This document shows positions 1 to 8,139 of a stretch of DNA of 59,638 bases, piece after piece. The translations under genes were made by a program, and so were the position numbers. The notes under the pieces were generated by a model. The model saw only the letters and a list, made by a program, of their open reading frames with translations. It had not been told where the DNA came from and ran no database searches. Within the stretch, counting starts at the first letter, position 1. Every line of letters begins with the position of its first letter. Source of the stretch: Actinomycetota bacterium (GTDB lineage Bacteria > Actinomycetota > Acidimicrobiia > Acidimicrobiales > RAAP-2); NCBI GenBank assembly GCA_021324045.1, contig JAJPJV010000006.1, positions 1 through 59,638 on the forward strand, in the 5' to 3' direction.

Positions 1-97
1 CCTCGCGCAGTTTGCCCTCGCGGTTGTCTTCATCATCACTGCGAAGCTCATCGACTGGCGGAATCGGTGGTCACCGGGGTGCGTGCCTATCCGCTGA
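1..97 (+). CDS. C-terminal fragment of a membrane protein (5' truncated by window edge)
   Basis: An open frame enters from the left edge (codons in phase with base 2) and stops with TGA at 95-97. It encodes about 31 residues: a hydrophobic stretch (VVFIITAKLI) followed by an Arg-rich tail. This looks like the last transmembrane helix and short cytoplasmic tail of a transporter or other integral membrane protein, but the piece is too short to name a family. It converges on the XRE-cupin gene that ends at 135. Confidence 0.5.
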   Translation, partial: LAQFALAVVFIITAKLIDWRNRWSPGCVPIR

Positions 98-134
98 GCC
101 TCTAAGCCTGTTCTGCCGGATGTCGCGCAGGTGA

Positions 135-839
135 TCAGGTACTCTTGAGATCCGAGGGTTGCTCGTCGTGCGGTGGTCTGCCGTACGCGGTGACCGAGAG
201 GAACCGGACCGGCAGACGACTGAGCCGGACCGGCCCGTGGGCAACTTCCCCGTCGAACTGGAGCGCGTCGCCAGGTTCCATGTCGTACTTGGCGCCCGCG
301 TAACCGTAGGTCATCTGGCCTTCGAGCATGTAGAGCAGCTCGGTTCCGGGGTGCTGGTACAGCGGAAAAACTTCTTCTTGGCTCGTCAACGTGACCACCA
401 TCGCTTCCATGCGCTTCGCTGGCCCTCGCATCGACCCGAGCAGCTGGTAACGGTGCCCGCTGCGGGTTCCGGGTCGGCTCAGCTCAGGTCCGGTTCCCGC
501 GCGGGTAAAGAGCGCATCACGCTCTTCGTCCAACCCTTGAAAAAGGGAGGTCACCGGGATCTCGAGCGCTTCGGCGAGGCGAGAGATCGTGGCCAGACTC
601 GGCGAGACCTGTGCGTTCTCGATCTTTGAAATCATGGCCCTCGACAATCCCACTCGATCAGCGAGCTGGCTGGCTGACAGACCCAGTTCTCGGCACCGAC
701 TCCGGACTCTCCATCCGATGAGCGGACCGAGTTGGGTGGCCGCAGCGCCTGGACTCTCGAACCCCTGGGCACTCTGGCGGGCTGCTTCCCTGGCGCGACC
801 GGTGGCTGGAATTTCGCTCCTCGGTGATCGAGTGGTCAT
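135..839 (-). CDS. XRE-family transcriptional regulator with C-terminal cupin domain
   Basis: The 234-residue protein has a Cro/C1-type helix-turn-helix at about residues 44-100 (ELGLSASQLADRVGLSRAMI) and a small beta-barrel cupin at about 150-220. The cupin keeps the HPGTE segment (H163, E167) and a later histidine in GEVAHG. This HTH-cupin architecture is widespread in bacteria, and the cupin usually senses a small ligand. The ATG at 839 overlaps the stop of the upstream Hsp20 gene (ATGA), so the two are translationally coupled and very likely cotranscribed. The first 38 residues are a low-complexity extension, so a later start is possible. The ligand and targets cannot be read from the sequence. 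Confidence 0.85.
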   Translation of the reverse strand: MTTRSPRSEIPATGRAREAARQSAQGFESPGAAATQLGPLIGWRVRSRCRELGLSASQLADRVGLSRAMISKIENAQVSPSLATISRLAEALEIPVTSLFQGLDEERDALFTRAGTGPELSRPGTRSGHRYQLLGSMRGPAKRMEAMVVTLTSQEEVFPLYQHPGTELLYMLEGQMTYGYAGAKYDMEPGDALQFDGEVAHGPVRLSRLPVRFLSVTAYGRPPHDEQPSDLKST

Positions 840-1318
840 GCCGCCGAGGAAACCGGGGTTCCCGCCTCATCGCCTACCCAACTAGCTGCGCTGTCCGCAT
901 CGATGCCCGTCTCAGCGTCCAGCGCGACCACTCGACGATGCGGGTGTGCCACCGGCGCTCGGATGCAAAGAACTCCGTGCTCCACGCGAGCACGGACGCG
1001 GGAAGGATCCCAACGACCCCCGAGGAGCAATTGTTGGGTGAACTCCCCGTGAGCTCGGCCCGTTTCGATCACATCGATCCCGGCACCATGAGCGAGCTCA
1101 CGGCGGACCGAGACGCGAAGGACACGGTTCTCGAGCGCGACCTCGATCTGGGAGGGGTCGACGCCCGGTACGTCGAACTCGATGACCAGCTCGTCGCCTG
1201 CCTTGTAGACGTCGTAGGCGAGCACCGTGGATGCCTCGGGACGGGGTCGAACGGAAAGCTCGCAGAGATCATCGAGCCTGATCGGACGATAGTCGTGCAG
1301 GGGGTCGACTCGATCCAC
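836..1318 (-). CDS. Hsp20/alpha-crystallin family small heat-shock protein
   Basis: The 160-residue protein has an alpha-crystallin domain at about residues 33-125: 'YDVYKAGDELVIEFDVPGVD' then 'VALENRVLRVSVRRE' and 'GVLCIRAPV', the pattern of Hsp20 ATP-independent holdases. The GTG start at 1318 has a strong Shine-Dalgarno, AGGAGG, about five bases upstream. It is the first gene of a two-gene operon with the XRE-cupin regulator. No CIRCE element is present here, unlike at groEL in this window, so control is probably by another repressor. The upstream region holds two GGTGTACA repeats (separate entry). Confidence 0.88.
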   Translation of the reverse strand: MDRVDPLHDYRPIRLDDLCELSVRPRPEASTVLAYDVYKAGDELVIEFDVPGVDPSQIEVALENRVLRVSVRRELAHGAGIDVIETGRAHGEFTQQLLLGGRWDPSRVRARVEHGVLCIRAPVAHPHRRVVALDAETGIDADSAASWVGDEAGTPVSSAA

Positions 1319-1339
1319 CAGGGCCTCCTTCCGAACGTC

Positions 1340-1380
1340 TGTACACCAATAGTAAACTCATTTTCCTACTAGTGTACACC
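1340..1380. promoter_or_regulatory. Candidate operator: two direct TGTACACC repeats 33 bp apart upstream of hsp20
   Basis: TGTACACC occurs at 1340-1347 and again at 1373-1380, so on the gene strand it reads GGTGTACA twice. The 33-bp spacing is about three helical turns, which places both copies on one face of the DNA. An A+T-rich stretch with weak inverted symmetry (AGTA...TACT) lies between them. The position, 22-62 bp upstream of the Hsp20 GTG, fits promoter/operator DNA. The encoded XRE-cupin protein is a natural candidate autoregulator. A second dyad, ATGCCT-GCAG-AGGCAT, lies at 1399-1414. Confidence 0.4.
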
Positions 1381-1571
1381 GTTCGACAGTGGCAGCCAAT
1401 GCCTGCAGAGGCATGTGTGCCTGCCGAGGGTCGAGTGGAGCGTGGTCTGAGAGGAGCAAGTCGCCGGAACAGAGGCGGCGCACAGGAAGCCGGCGCGGCA
1501 ACCCCGGGGACGAGCACAGACAAGCACGGGGTGGCGCAAAAGGCGCCGCGGATCTCTGCGAGATCGCCTGG

Positions 1572-3161
1572 CTAGAACACCGCTCGTTCGACGGCGAGGA
1601 CCTCGGGGCTCGCCTGGGCCGTGCAACGGTCATTGGCTGCCATCGCCCCACTCGCTCCTTCGAGGAGCGGCGCATCCTCGCCCGAGATCTCCTCGAGCGT
1701 TCTCCCGGCCGGCTCGGGAAGCAAGAACGTGAGGCAGAGCCCCAATAGCGAAGCAGCGGCAGCGACGCCGAGCATGCCCCGGAGCCCGAGACTCTGCTCG
1801 AGCCGAGGGACAAGGAACGCACCGATAAAGGCCCCGAATTTCCCGACTCCTGCAGCAATGCCGTGCCCAGTCGTCCGCCGGTCAACGGGGAACAGTTCTG
1901 AGGGAAGCACAAACGTTGTCGTGTTCGGCCCGAACTCGATGAAGAAGTAACTGATCCCAAAGCCGATCAAAAAGAGCGGGACGATGGTCGTCATGCCCTT
2001 GATCGCACCGAGCACCGCGAAGGCGACGGTCATCACCGTGAAGCCGATGAGCTGAAGGCGGCGATGGCCGATCTTGTCCATCCGCATCGCGGCAAGGAAG
2101 TAGCCCGGCACCGCAAACGCGACGAAGAGCAGAAGGCTCCACGCCAGGTTTGCCTCGAGCGTGGCATGAGCGTCGACTCCCTTGAGGATTGCCGGGAGCG
2201 ACAGCGTGTTCCCGTAGTAGGCGTAGTCGAACAAGAACCACGTTCCGGCAGTGCCGAGCAACAACCGCACCATTCGCCGGTTGGTCAGCACCCTCGATGC
2301 GGCTCTCCGCTCGATGCCACGACGAGGGCTCTCAGGGTGGTGGCCACCGGCGGCGGCATCGCCCGTTGCATTCACCACGCCTTCAGAGAAGGCAGCCATC
2401 TCCTCGACGGCCTGCTTGGCGTTCCCATTCATGCGGATCTGGAACCGCGGTGACTCGGGCATCTTCGCACGGAGATAGACGACCGCCCCAGCGGGGACTG
2501 CGCCGAGCGCCAGCAGCAGGCGCCAGACAACCTCATGGCTGAGGCCGGAGGGCAGCAGGGTGAGCCCGACGAGCGGACCCACGATGAGGCCGAGCGCCTG
2601 CATCGAAAAGACCAGCCCGACGTAGCGCCCGCGATCTTGGCGATTCGAATACTCGCTCATCAACACGGCAGAGACTGGGTAATCGCCACCGATCCCAAGG
2701 CCAAGCACGAATCGAGCGACGATCAACCAGGTCACGTTCGGGCTCAAAGCCGATGCCAGCGCGCCGACGATCATGACGGCGGCAACCAGCGCGTAGATGT
2801 GCTTTCTTCCCAGTTTGTCCGCGAGGCGCCCGAAGACGAAAGCCCCGATGAAGGCACCGAGGACCGCTGCACCGGTCACCCAGCTTGTCGTTGTCGTGCC
2901 GAGGTGCCACTGGCTCTTCACCAGTGCAGCCACCGTCGAGATGACGAAGAGGTCGTAGGCATCGGTGAAAAAGCCCATGCCGGAGATGAGCACGGCTCGA
3001 CGGTGGTAGCGGCTGCGCGGTGCCTCGTTCAGGAGGTGAATGACCGATGCTCCGCTCGAATCAGCGGGGGTCGGCGCTCCGAACTTCACGGCGCCATTCG
3101 CCGATCCGACCGGAGCGACGCCCAGGGAACGTTGCGACCAACCGCTTCCCTGGCTCCTCAA
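1572..3161 (-). CDS. MFS transporter, phosphate:H+ symporter-like (PHS family)
   Basis: A twelve-helix major facilitator. The first membrane segment carries 'GMGFFTDAYDLF', the signature of phosphate/H+ symporters (Pho84-like) and related organic-acid carriers. The MFS loop motif 'GRLADKLGRK' follows helix 2, and a charged central loop separates the two halves. The frame stays open upstream to 3752 but that part overlaps phoU. I place the start at a TTG (3159-3161) preceded by GGGAGG five bases away, giving 529 residues; a GTG further in is an alternative. It is divergent from phoU, which supports phosphate as substrate. The family alone does not exclude sugars or acids. Confidence 0.8.
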   Translation of the reverse strand: MRSQGSGWSQRSLGVAPVGSANGAVKFGAPTPADSSGASVIHLLNEAPRSRYHRRAVLISGMGFFTDAYDLFVISTVAALVKSQWHLGTTTTSWVTGAAVLGAFIGAFVFGRLADKLGRKHIYALVAAVMIVGALASALSPNVTWLIVARFVLGLGIGGDYPVSAVLMSEYSNRQDRGRYVGLVFSMQALGLIVGPLVGLTLLPSGLSHEVVWRLLLALGAVPAGAVVYLRAKMPESPRFQIRMNGNAKQAVEEMAAFSEGVVNATGDAAAGGHHPESPRRGIERRAASRVLTNRRMVRLLLGTAGTWFLFDYAYYGNTLSLPAILKGVDAHATLEANLAWSLLLFVAFAVPGYFLAAMRMDKIGHRRLQLIGFTVMTVAFAVLGAIKGMTTIVPLFLIGFGISYFFIEFGPNTTTFVLPSELFPVDRRTTGHGIAAGVGKFGAFIGAFLVPRLEQSLGLRGMLGVAAAASLLGLCLTFLLPEPAGRTLEEISGEDAPLLEGASGAMAANDRCTAQASPEVLAVERAVF

Positions 3162-3231
3162 GGATGCCTCCCTTCCACCCGAGGAAATCCTTGTGGGCCC
3201 AGGTGACGCGGAGGCAACTCCTAGGTAACCG

Positions 3232-3254
3232 GAACGTGAACTCTTCGAGAACTC
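3232..3254. promoter_or_regulatory. Candidate Pho-box-like repeat between the MFS gene and phoU
   Basis: The segment holds GAAC units at 3238 and 3249, 11 bp apart, each followed by TCTT (GAACTCTTCGA then GAACTCTTGGA), with another GAAC at 3232. On the opposite strand this reads GTTC... repeated every 11 bp, resembling the GTTCA-type direct repeats bound by actinobacterial PhoP. It lies between two divergent genes of apparent phosphate function. The resemblance is partial and no scoring was possible. Confidence 0.35.
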
Positions 3255-3284
3255 TTGGAGACGATCCGGGTACTCTTCTGCCCT

Positions 3285-3914
3285 GTGGAGGCAGGGGGTC
3301 CGGTATCTGAGGTGGACCGCCGAGTCGCCGTTCTGTTCGACCTGGTCTCTGAAGCGTTGGCAAAGGCGACCGATGCCCTTCTCGCCTCTGATCCCACGAT
3401 CGGCCGAGAAGTTGCCGATGCCGACCCCGCCATCGACCGGCTGACCAACGAAGTCGAACGAGCGGTTTGGAGCCAGATCACCGCCGGAACGCAGGGTGAT
3501 CAACTCCGGCAACTCGTGGGCGTTCTCCTCATGCTTCCCGAGCTCGAACGAAGTGCAGACTTGGCCGAACACATCGCTCGGCGCGCGATCGAGCACATCG
3601 GGAGCGACATGACCCCACTGTGTCGGGGAATCATTCAACGAATGACCGAAGTCGCCCTCGAGATGTGGCGCACCGTTGCCAACGCCTATGCCGACCGATC
3701 CGTCGAAGGAATCGCACTGAAGCAAGTCGACGAAGAGATCGACACCCTTCATGAACGTCTAACCCGTGAGATCGCCAGTGGAACGATGTCGACCGCGGTT
3801 GCGGCACAGGTTACGCTTCTCGCCAGGTTCTACGAGCGCCTAGGAGACCACGCCGTCAATCTGGCAAAACGAGTAGCAGCATTCCGGGTCAACGCCCCCG
3901 AGACCGCCTCTTGA
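3285..3914 (+). CDS. phoU: PhoU-family phosphate signalling protein
   Basis: The protein has two PhoU three-helix repeats. The second contains 'ERLGDHAVNLAKRV', the family metal-binding motif E-R-x-G-D-H, and the first a matching 'ELERSADLAEHIAR'. PhoU proteins restrain the PhoR-PhoB/P relay and modulate Pi transport. The frame could begin at a TTG at 3255, a GTG at 3285 or a GTG at 3312. I prefer 3285: it gives 209 residues, near the usual 210-220, leaves the Pho-box-like repeat upstream, and could be leaderless behind TACTCT at 3271. It is divergent from the phosphate-type MFS gene. Its 3' end overlaps the convergent stress-protein gene by 26 bp. Confidence 0.88.
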   Translation: MEAGGPVSEVDRRVAVLFDLVSEALAKATDALLASDPTIGREVADADPAIDRLTNEVERAVWSQITAGTQGDQLRQLVGVLLMLPELERSADLAEHIARRAIEHIGSDMTPLCRGIIQRMTEVALEMWRTVANAYADRSVEGIALKQVDEEIDTLHERLTREIASGTMSTAVAAQVTLLARFYERLGDHAVNLAKRVAAFRVNAPETAS

Positions 3915-4347
3915 GCGTCTGGGGTCGGACGACCACGACAGGGCAATGTGCGTAGTGCACGCATTGCTGGCTCACCGATCCGACCAAGAGCTCCTTGAAC
4001 CCACCGAGGCCTCGTGAACCGACGACGAGGAGATCGGCTCCCTTGCTTGCATCGATGAGCCTCCGTGCCGCGGGAGGATCCTCGATGCGGCCTACGACCT
4101 CGATTGTCGGCTCAAGCTGTCGCGCCTCGCGTACGCCCTGTTCTAGGATCGACTCGTCCTCGGTTTCAGCGCCCTCGATCATCTCGGAGGCCACCTTGCG
4201 CAGGAAACGCGCATGCACGACCTCGAGGAGCGCCTCCGACAAGCGAGCCTGGGTCGCAGCCCACCGAAGAGCCGCGGCTGAGGCGCTGGAGCCGTCGATT
4301 CCCACCACGATCCGGCGCTCGCCAGCTTGGGAACCCGCAGCGCTCAT
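3889..4347 (-). CDS. Universal stress protein (UspA domain)
   Basis: A single-domain UspA protein of 152 residues. It opens with 'RRIVVGIDGSSASAAALRWA' and ends with 'VGSRGLGGFKELLVGSVSQQ', the ATP-binding G-x2-G-x9-G-(S/T) loop. It is therefore probably of the ATP-binding subclass. USPs of this kind accumulate during starvation, hypoxia or stress. The gene converges on phoU, overlapping its last 26 bases. It has its own ATG (4345-4347) and apparently stands as a single-gene unit. Confidence 0.9.
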   Translation of the reverse strand: MSAAGSQAGERRIVVGIDGSSASAAALRWAATQARLSEALLEVVHARFLRKVASEMIEGAETEDESILEQGVREARQLEPTIEVVGRIEDPPAARRLIDASKGADLLVVGSRGLGGFKELLVGSVSQQCVHYAHCPVVVVRPQTLKRRSRGR

Positions 4348-4532
4348 CAGGGCCTCCGATCGGATCCGTGCTGCAGGGAGAGCTCTCGGGAGTCATCGCC
4401 CCATGACAGCTCGCTCCGACCAGCACGCGCGTCCACGGTAATGCGGGACTTGGCTCTCTCAGGAATACCTCAGAGGGTATCGCTGGTTGGAGAGGATGAC
4501 CGATCTCACCGAGACCGAGGACGTGAAACGAG

Positions 4533-5255
4533 ATGCAGGGTCCTGCAAAGCCAGAGAAGCCGGCGAACACGCTCCCTGCGGCCCGATCGGTGCTGGCTGT
4601 CTGCGCTCACCCTGACGATGAAACCTTCGGTCTGGGTGCCACGCTGCATGCCTTCGCTGCTCGAGGAACCAGCGTCTCACTGTTGTGCTTCACCCATGGC
4701 GAGGCTTCGACCCTCGGAGCATCCGAAGGGCCCCTCGGTGAGATCCGGCGGCGCGAGCTTGACGCTGCCGCGGCTGAGCTTGGAATCCATCGCGTCGAGC
4801 TCTTCGATTATGCAGACGGCACGCTGAACGCTGTACCACTTGATCGACTGTCAGGAGATGTTGCCCACCTCGCCCACATCGTCAATGCTGATCTCCTTGT
4901 GGTCTTCGACAAGGGCGGCATAACCGGCCATCCCGATCACTGCCGGGCGACAGAAGCTGCGCTCGCGAGCGATCGAGACCTACCGGTTCTCGCATGGTGC
5001 GTGCCGCGAGCAGCGGCCGAGCGTCTGTACGCAGAGTTCGGAGTGCAATTCACCGGCCGTGATGACGCAGAGATCGACTTCGTGCTGCCCGTCGACCGAA
5101 AAGTACAATGGCGCGCCATCGCCCAGCATGCGAGCCAATCCACGCACAATCCTGTGCTCGAACGGCGCCTCGAGCTCCACGGCGATCGCGAGGTCCTTCG
5201 GTGGCTCCGGGCACCAAATGCGCCCCGGGAACTCCGGGGATCCGCTCGCGCCTGA
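4533..5255 (+). CDS. PIG-L/LmbE-family zinc-dependent N-deacetylase
   Basis: The 240-residue protein has the two metal-site motifs of the family: AHPDDE at residues 25-30 and GHPDH at 132-136. Members deacetylate N-acetylglucosamine on small-molecule carriers, for example MshB and Mca in mycothiol metabolism or BshB in bacillithiol metabolism. The sequence does not tell which substrate applies here, and no mycothiol partner gene is nearby. The ATG at 4533 has only a weak GAGGA upstream. It stands alone, followed after 141 bp by the FAH-family gene. Confidence 0.88.
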   Translation: MQGPAKPEKPANTLPAARSVLAVCAHPDDETFGLGATLHAFAARGTSVSLLCFTHGEASTLGASEGPLGEIRRRELDAAAAELGIHRVELFDYADGTLNAVPLDRLSGDVAHLAHIVNADLLVVFDKGGITGHPDHCRATEAALASDRDLPVLAWCVPRAAAERLYAEFGVQFTGRDDAEIDFVLPVDRKVQWRAIAQHASQSTHNPVLERRLELHGDREVLRWLRAPNAPRELRGSARA

Positions 5256-5361
5256 TCGCACTGCGCGAACCGGCAGTCGTGCATCGTTGCCCCAAGGACT
5301 GCGCCCCACATCATGTTTCTGTCGCTATGGGGAGTTCACCGACAACGTGATGCCAATCCGA

Positions 5362-5377
5362 CACTGAGCACTCAGTG
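5362..5377. promoter_or_regulatory. Perfect 16-bp dyad upstream of the FAH-family gene
   Basis: CACTGAG-CA-CTCAGTG is a perfect inverted repeat with 7-bp arms and a 2-bp centre, ending 19 bp before the ATG at 5397. Its size and position are typical of a GntR- or TetR-type operator. No candidate repressor gene is adjacent. Confidence 0.45.
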
Positions 5378-5396
5378 CATCTGCCAGGATGCACGC

Positions 5397-6257
5397 ATGA
5401 GGCTCGCAACCATTCGCCTGACACAAGAAGGCCGGACGGCAGCGGCGCGCATCGACGGCGAAGATGTGGTCTTGTTGCCCTTCAACGACGTCGGAGAGCT
5501 CCTGTCGTCTGGTGAGGGATGGCAGGAGCGAGCGCTCACTGAGGGACGTCGCGAGCAGCTCAGCAACGTCCGTCTCGCTCCCGTCGTGCCTCGGCCTTCC
5601 AAAGTGCTCTGCGTCGGCCTGAACTATCTCCGTCACGTTCGAGAGCACGGAGGAGACGTCCCTTCTTATCCCTCCCTGTTCGCGAAATTCTTCGACGCCC
5701 TCACAGGACCATATGACGAAATCGTCCTTCCCGCGGCCTCCGAGTGCGTGGATTGGGAAGCTGAACTGGTCGTCGTCGTCGGTCGATCGACGCGCTGTGC
5801 CACGCTCGATGAGGCAGAGGCCGCGATCGCGGGCTTCACGGTCGGCAACGACGTCAGCATGCGCGATTGGCAGGGCCGGACAAGCCAGTGGCTCCAGGGG
5901 AAGACTTGGGAGGCATCCTCTCCGGTTGGGCCGGCCCTTGTGACCGTCGACGAGCTCGGCGGGGCACGACCGGATCTGGCCATCTCCTGTGTGGTCGACG
6001 GAGAGACCATGCAGGAGGCGCGAACCACCGACCTGCTGTTCGACCCGGTCGAGGTGGTCGCCTACGTGAGCACGATCGTCACCCTCCGGCCGGGCGACCT
6101 CATCTTCACCGGGACACCGGATGGGGTAGGCATGGCGAGAACACCGCCCATCTTCCTCCACGATGGTCAGGTCGTGGTCACTCGCATCGAGAAGATCGGC
6201 CAACTTGTCAATCGCTTTCTCGCCCGACGTCCGACAGGCCAACGGTCGGACCCGTAG
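5397..6257 (+). CDS. Fumarylacetoacetate hydrolase (FAH) family protein
   Basis: The 286-residue protein has the FAH fold. The divalent-metal site is visible as E121, E123 and D152 (in DWEAEL and GNDVSMRDWQ), and the C-terminal motif 'GDLIFTGTPDGVG' is intact. The N-terminal 70 residues are the usual accessory domain. Family members include 2-hydroxyhepta-2,4-diene-1,7-dioate isomerases, acylpyruvases and oxaloacetate decarboxylases, and sequence alone does not separate them. I chose the ATG at 5397 because upstream codons are not FAH-like and an AGGA lies eight bases before it. The gene is monocistronic, with a perfect dyad just upstream. Confidence 0.88.
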   Translation: MRLATIRLTQEGRTAAARIDGEDVVLLPFNDVGELLSSGEGWQERALTEGRREQLSNVRLAPVVPRPSKVLCVGLNYLRHVREHGGDVPSYPSLFAKFFDALTGPYDEIVLPAASECVDWEAELVVVVGRSTRCATLDEAEAAIAGFTVGNDVSMRDWQGRTSQWLQGKTWEASSPVGPALVTVDELGGARPDLAISCVVDGETMQEARTTDLLFDPVEVVAYVSTIVTLRPGDLIFTGTPDGVGMARTPPIFLHDGQVVVTRIEKIGQLVNRFLARRPTGQRSDP

Positions 6258-6449
6258 CAGCCGGGTTTCGATCCAGCGGCGATTCCTCCAGCCCCCTCGG
6301 AGCTGGATCCTTCCCACCAGGGCGCGGCGCTTCTGCCACCTGGCAGCCGTAACATAAGAAGACGATCGAATCGGAGACCACGCTTGTGTCGTCCGGCTCG
6401 AAAGCGCTGCGAGGTGGGTAGAGCCTTCTCCAGGGAAGGGAGGATCACG

Positions 6450-6731
6450 ATGACTTCGCATGGAGCGCCTGAGACCTCTGGCATCGGCCGCGAGTCGGCG
6501 GTCCCCACCGTCCGGGTCCTGCGCAACGACGAGGAGCTAAGGGAAGCGGTTCAGCGTGCGCGGGAATTCGAGCGCAGGGGGCTCGAGGAGTTTCGGCACC
6601 GCCTCGGAAGCTACGACCGCTTCCTTGACGAACCGCGTACCGACGGAGAGGAGCGGTCCTGGCATCCCTCGACGAACCGGATCGCCGAGGTGGTTGCCAT
6701 TGACTCCTCAATCGAGGTCGGGGAGTCCTGA
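6450..6731 (+). CDS. Small hypothetical protein (93 aa)
   Basis: The ATG at 6450 is preceded by GGGAGG seven bases away, a strong ribosome site, so I regard this as a real gene. The protein is hydrophilic and charged, with a helical central region (ELREAVQRAREFERRGLEEF) and no membrane segment or cysteine. I do not recognise a family. The next gene lies in the same frame 63 bp downstream and may be translated from the same mRNA. Confidence 0.6.
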   Translation: MTSHGAPETSGIGRESAVPTVRVLRNDEELREAVQRAREFERRGLEEFRHRLGSYDRFLDEPRTDGEERSWHPSTNRIAEVVAIDSSIEVGES

Positions 6732-6794
6732 ACGTCGGTTCCAGGCACAACGAGCAGAGCCCACCGTCGGCGACGTGCGCTTCGCCGTCGCCGA

Positions 6795-7496
6795 TTGCTG
6801 CGTACCACCGCGGTCGTTCTGTGCGTTGCAGGGCTCCTCGCCTACTTCTTCTCCGAACGCGCTCCATCGATCCCGTCGGCCACGATCCGGCACCATGCGA
6901 AGACCCGGGCGCGGTCGCTGCCACCTCGCCCGACGACAACCCTGCCACCGACGACTACAACCGACCCCGGCACCCTCCCCCAGACGGCGGTCCTCCCCGC
7001 TGCCAGCTCCCCGCAGCTGACCGAGGAGATGGCAGCGCTGTGGAGCGGGATCGTCAGCGGAACGGTCACCCCAGCGCTCCCTGCCTTCTTCCCGAGCTCG
7101 GCATACGCGCAGCTCAAGACCATTGCGAATCCACTCAGCGACTATTCGGACCGCCTGATCGCTGAGTACGCGCTGGACATCGAGGCCGCGCACGCCCTTC
7201 TCGGCCCCGATCCCTCGGCGGCCGTGCTCGTCGGAGTCCAGGTCCCGGAGCAATATGCACATTGGGTGCCACCAGGAACCTGTGACAACAGCGTGGGCTA
7301 TTACGAGGTCCCCAACTCCCGCGTCGTCTACCAAGTCAACGGCCAGACCCGATCCTTCGGCATCGCGTCGATGATCTCCTGGAGAGGCAACTGGTATGTC
7401 GTTCACCTGGGAGCTGTCCTGCGGTCGACCACCGGAGGCGTCGTCGACGACCCTGAGGTCGGCACCGGGACCCCTCAACCCTCCACGACTTGCTGA
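6795..7496 (+). CDS. Secreted or membrane-anchored protein of unknown function
   Basis: The 233-residue protein begins with a short hydrophobic helix (TAVVLCVAGLLAYFF) preceded by arginines, a signal-anchor or signal peptide. A Pro/Thr-rich linker at about residues 40-70 (RPTTTLPPTTTT) follows, then a globular domain with aromatic-rich ends (SWRGNWYVVHLGAVL), somewhat like NTF2- or DUF-type extracellular modules. The start is uncertain: the only candidate codon in frame after the preceding stop is the TTG at 6795, without a clear ribosome site. It converges on the DoxX gene. I cannot assign a function. Confidence 0.6.
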   Translation: MLRTTAVVLCVAGLLAYFFSERAPSIPSATIRHHAKTRARSLPPRPTTTLPPTTTTDPGTLPQTAVLPAASSPQLTEEMAALWSGIVSGTVTPALPAFFPSSAYAQLKTIANPLSDYSDRLIAEYALDIEAAHALLGPDPSAAVLVGVQVPEQYAHWVPPGTCDNSVGYYEVPNSRVVYQVNGQTRSFGIASMISWRGNWYVVHLGAVLRSTTGGVVDDPEVGTGTPQPSTTC

Positions 7497-7551
7497 GAGG
7501 CAGTTGGCGACCCACAACGGCAAGGCCCAGGAGGGGCGGACGTGACGCGAA

Positions 7552-8139
7552 TCAGCTCGCCGCCTGCTCTTCCGCCGAGGTAGCAGACGCATCCGGATCG
7601 ACCGATGCGGCCTCGGGCTGCGCTGCGGCCTGCGCCTTGGATTCTGGGCGATAGGAGGTCGCAAGCAACACCGTCGATGCCGCCACACCCGTCGCGGCCG
7701 CCAGCAAGGCACCCTTGATCCCCGAACCGCCCCGACGACCAAGCAGACGATCGACCGAGAATGGCCCGCTCCCGAGCCCCGCCAAGGCAGTTGCCGCCGC
7801 GGCAACCACCGCGACGTACTCCCAACCACCCTTGAAGACGAAGAATCCCTTGCCTTTGTGGTCAGTGCGAGCTGCAGTGGTCATCAGCCCCACGACCGCG
7901 GCGCTCGGGAGTGGGCTCAGCGCGCCAAGCGTGATCAGTGATCCCGACCCGATCTCGGTCGCAGCGGCGACTCGGGCGTGGAGCCAGCCGGGACGAAGCC
8001 CGAGGCCGTTGAACCATCTCGTCGTACCCTCGAGACCGCCAGGGCCGAAGACTTTGTTGTAGCCATGGGCGATGAGCATCGGCCCGATCGTGAGCCGCAG
8101 CACCAACGAGGCAAAGTCTCTTTCTCGCACAGAACTCAT
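7552..8139 (-). CDS. DoxX family membrane protein
   Basis: The 195-residue protein has about four membrane helices and the DoxX opening 'LVLRLTIGPMLIAHGYNKVFG'. A final Ala/Glu-rich cytoplasmic tail of about 40 residues follows. DoxX-family proteins are quinone-linked or redox-associated membrane subunits; in mycobacteria one forms a complex with SodA and SseA. No such partners are seen here. The ATG overlaps the stop of the LOG-like gene upstream by four bases (ATGA), so the two are coupled. Confidence 0.8.
   Translation of the reverse strand: MSSVRERDFASLVLRLTIGPMLIAHGYNKVFGPGGLEGTTRWFNGLGLRPGWLHARVAAATEIGSGSLITLGALSPLPSAAVVGLMTTAARTDHKGKGFFVFKGGWEYVAVVAAAATALAGLGSGPFSVDRLLGRRGGSGIKGALLAAATGVAASTVLLATSYRPESKAQAAAQPEAASVDPDASATSAEEQAAS

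Noticed and set aside
3162-3752. A long N-terminal extension of the MFS transporter frame
   Set aside because: It overlaps phoU on the other strand, is not membrane-like, and a TTG with a good GGGAGG site begins the recognisable protein at 3161.
5325-6461. A 378-codon open frame on the minus strand
   Set aside because: It mirrors the FAH-family gene, has Arg/His-rich composition and no motif.
6708-7829. A 373-codon minus-strand open frame
   Set aside because: Antisense to the secreted protein gene and DoxX; composition is Arg/Pro-rich with no domain.
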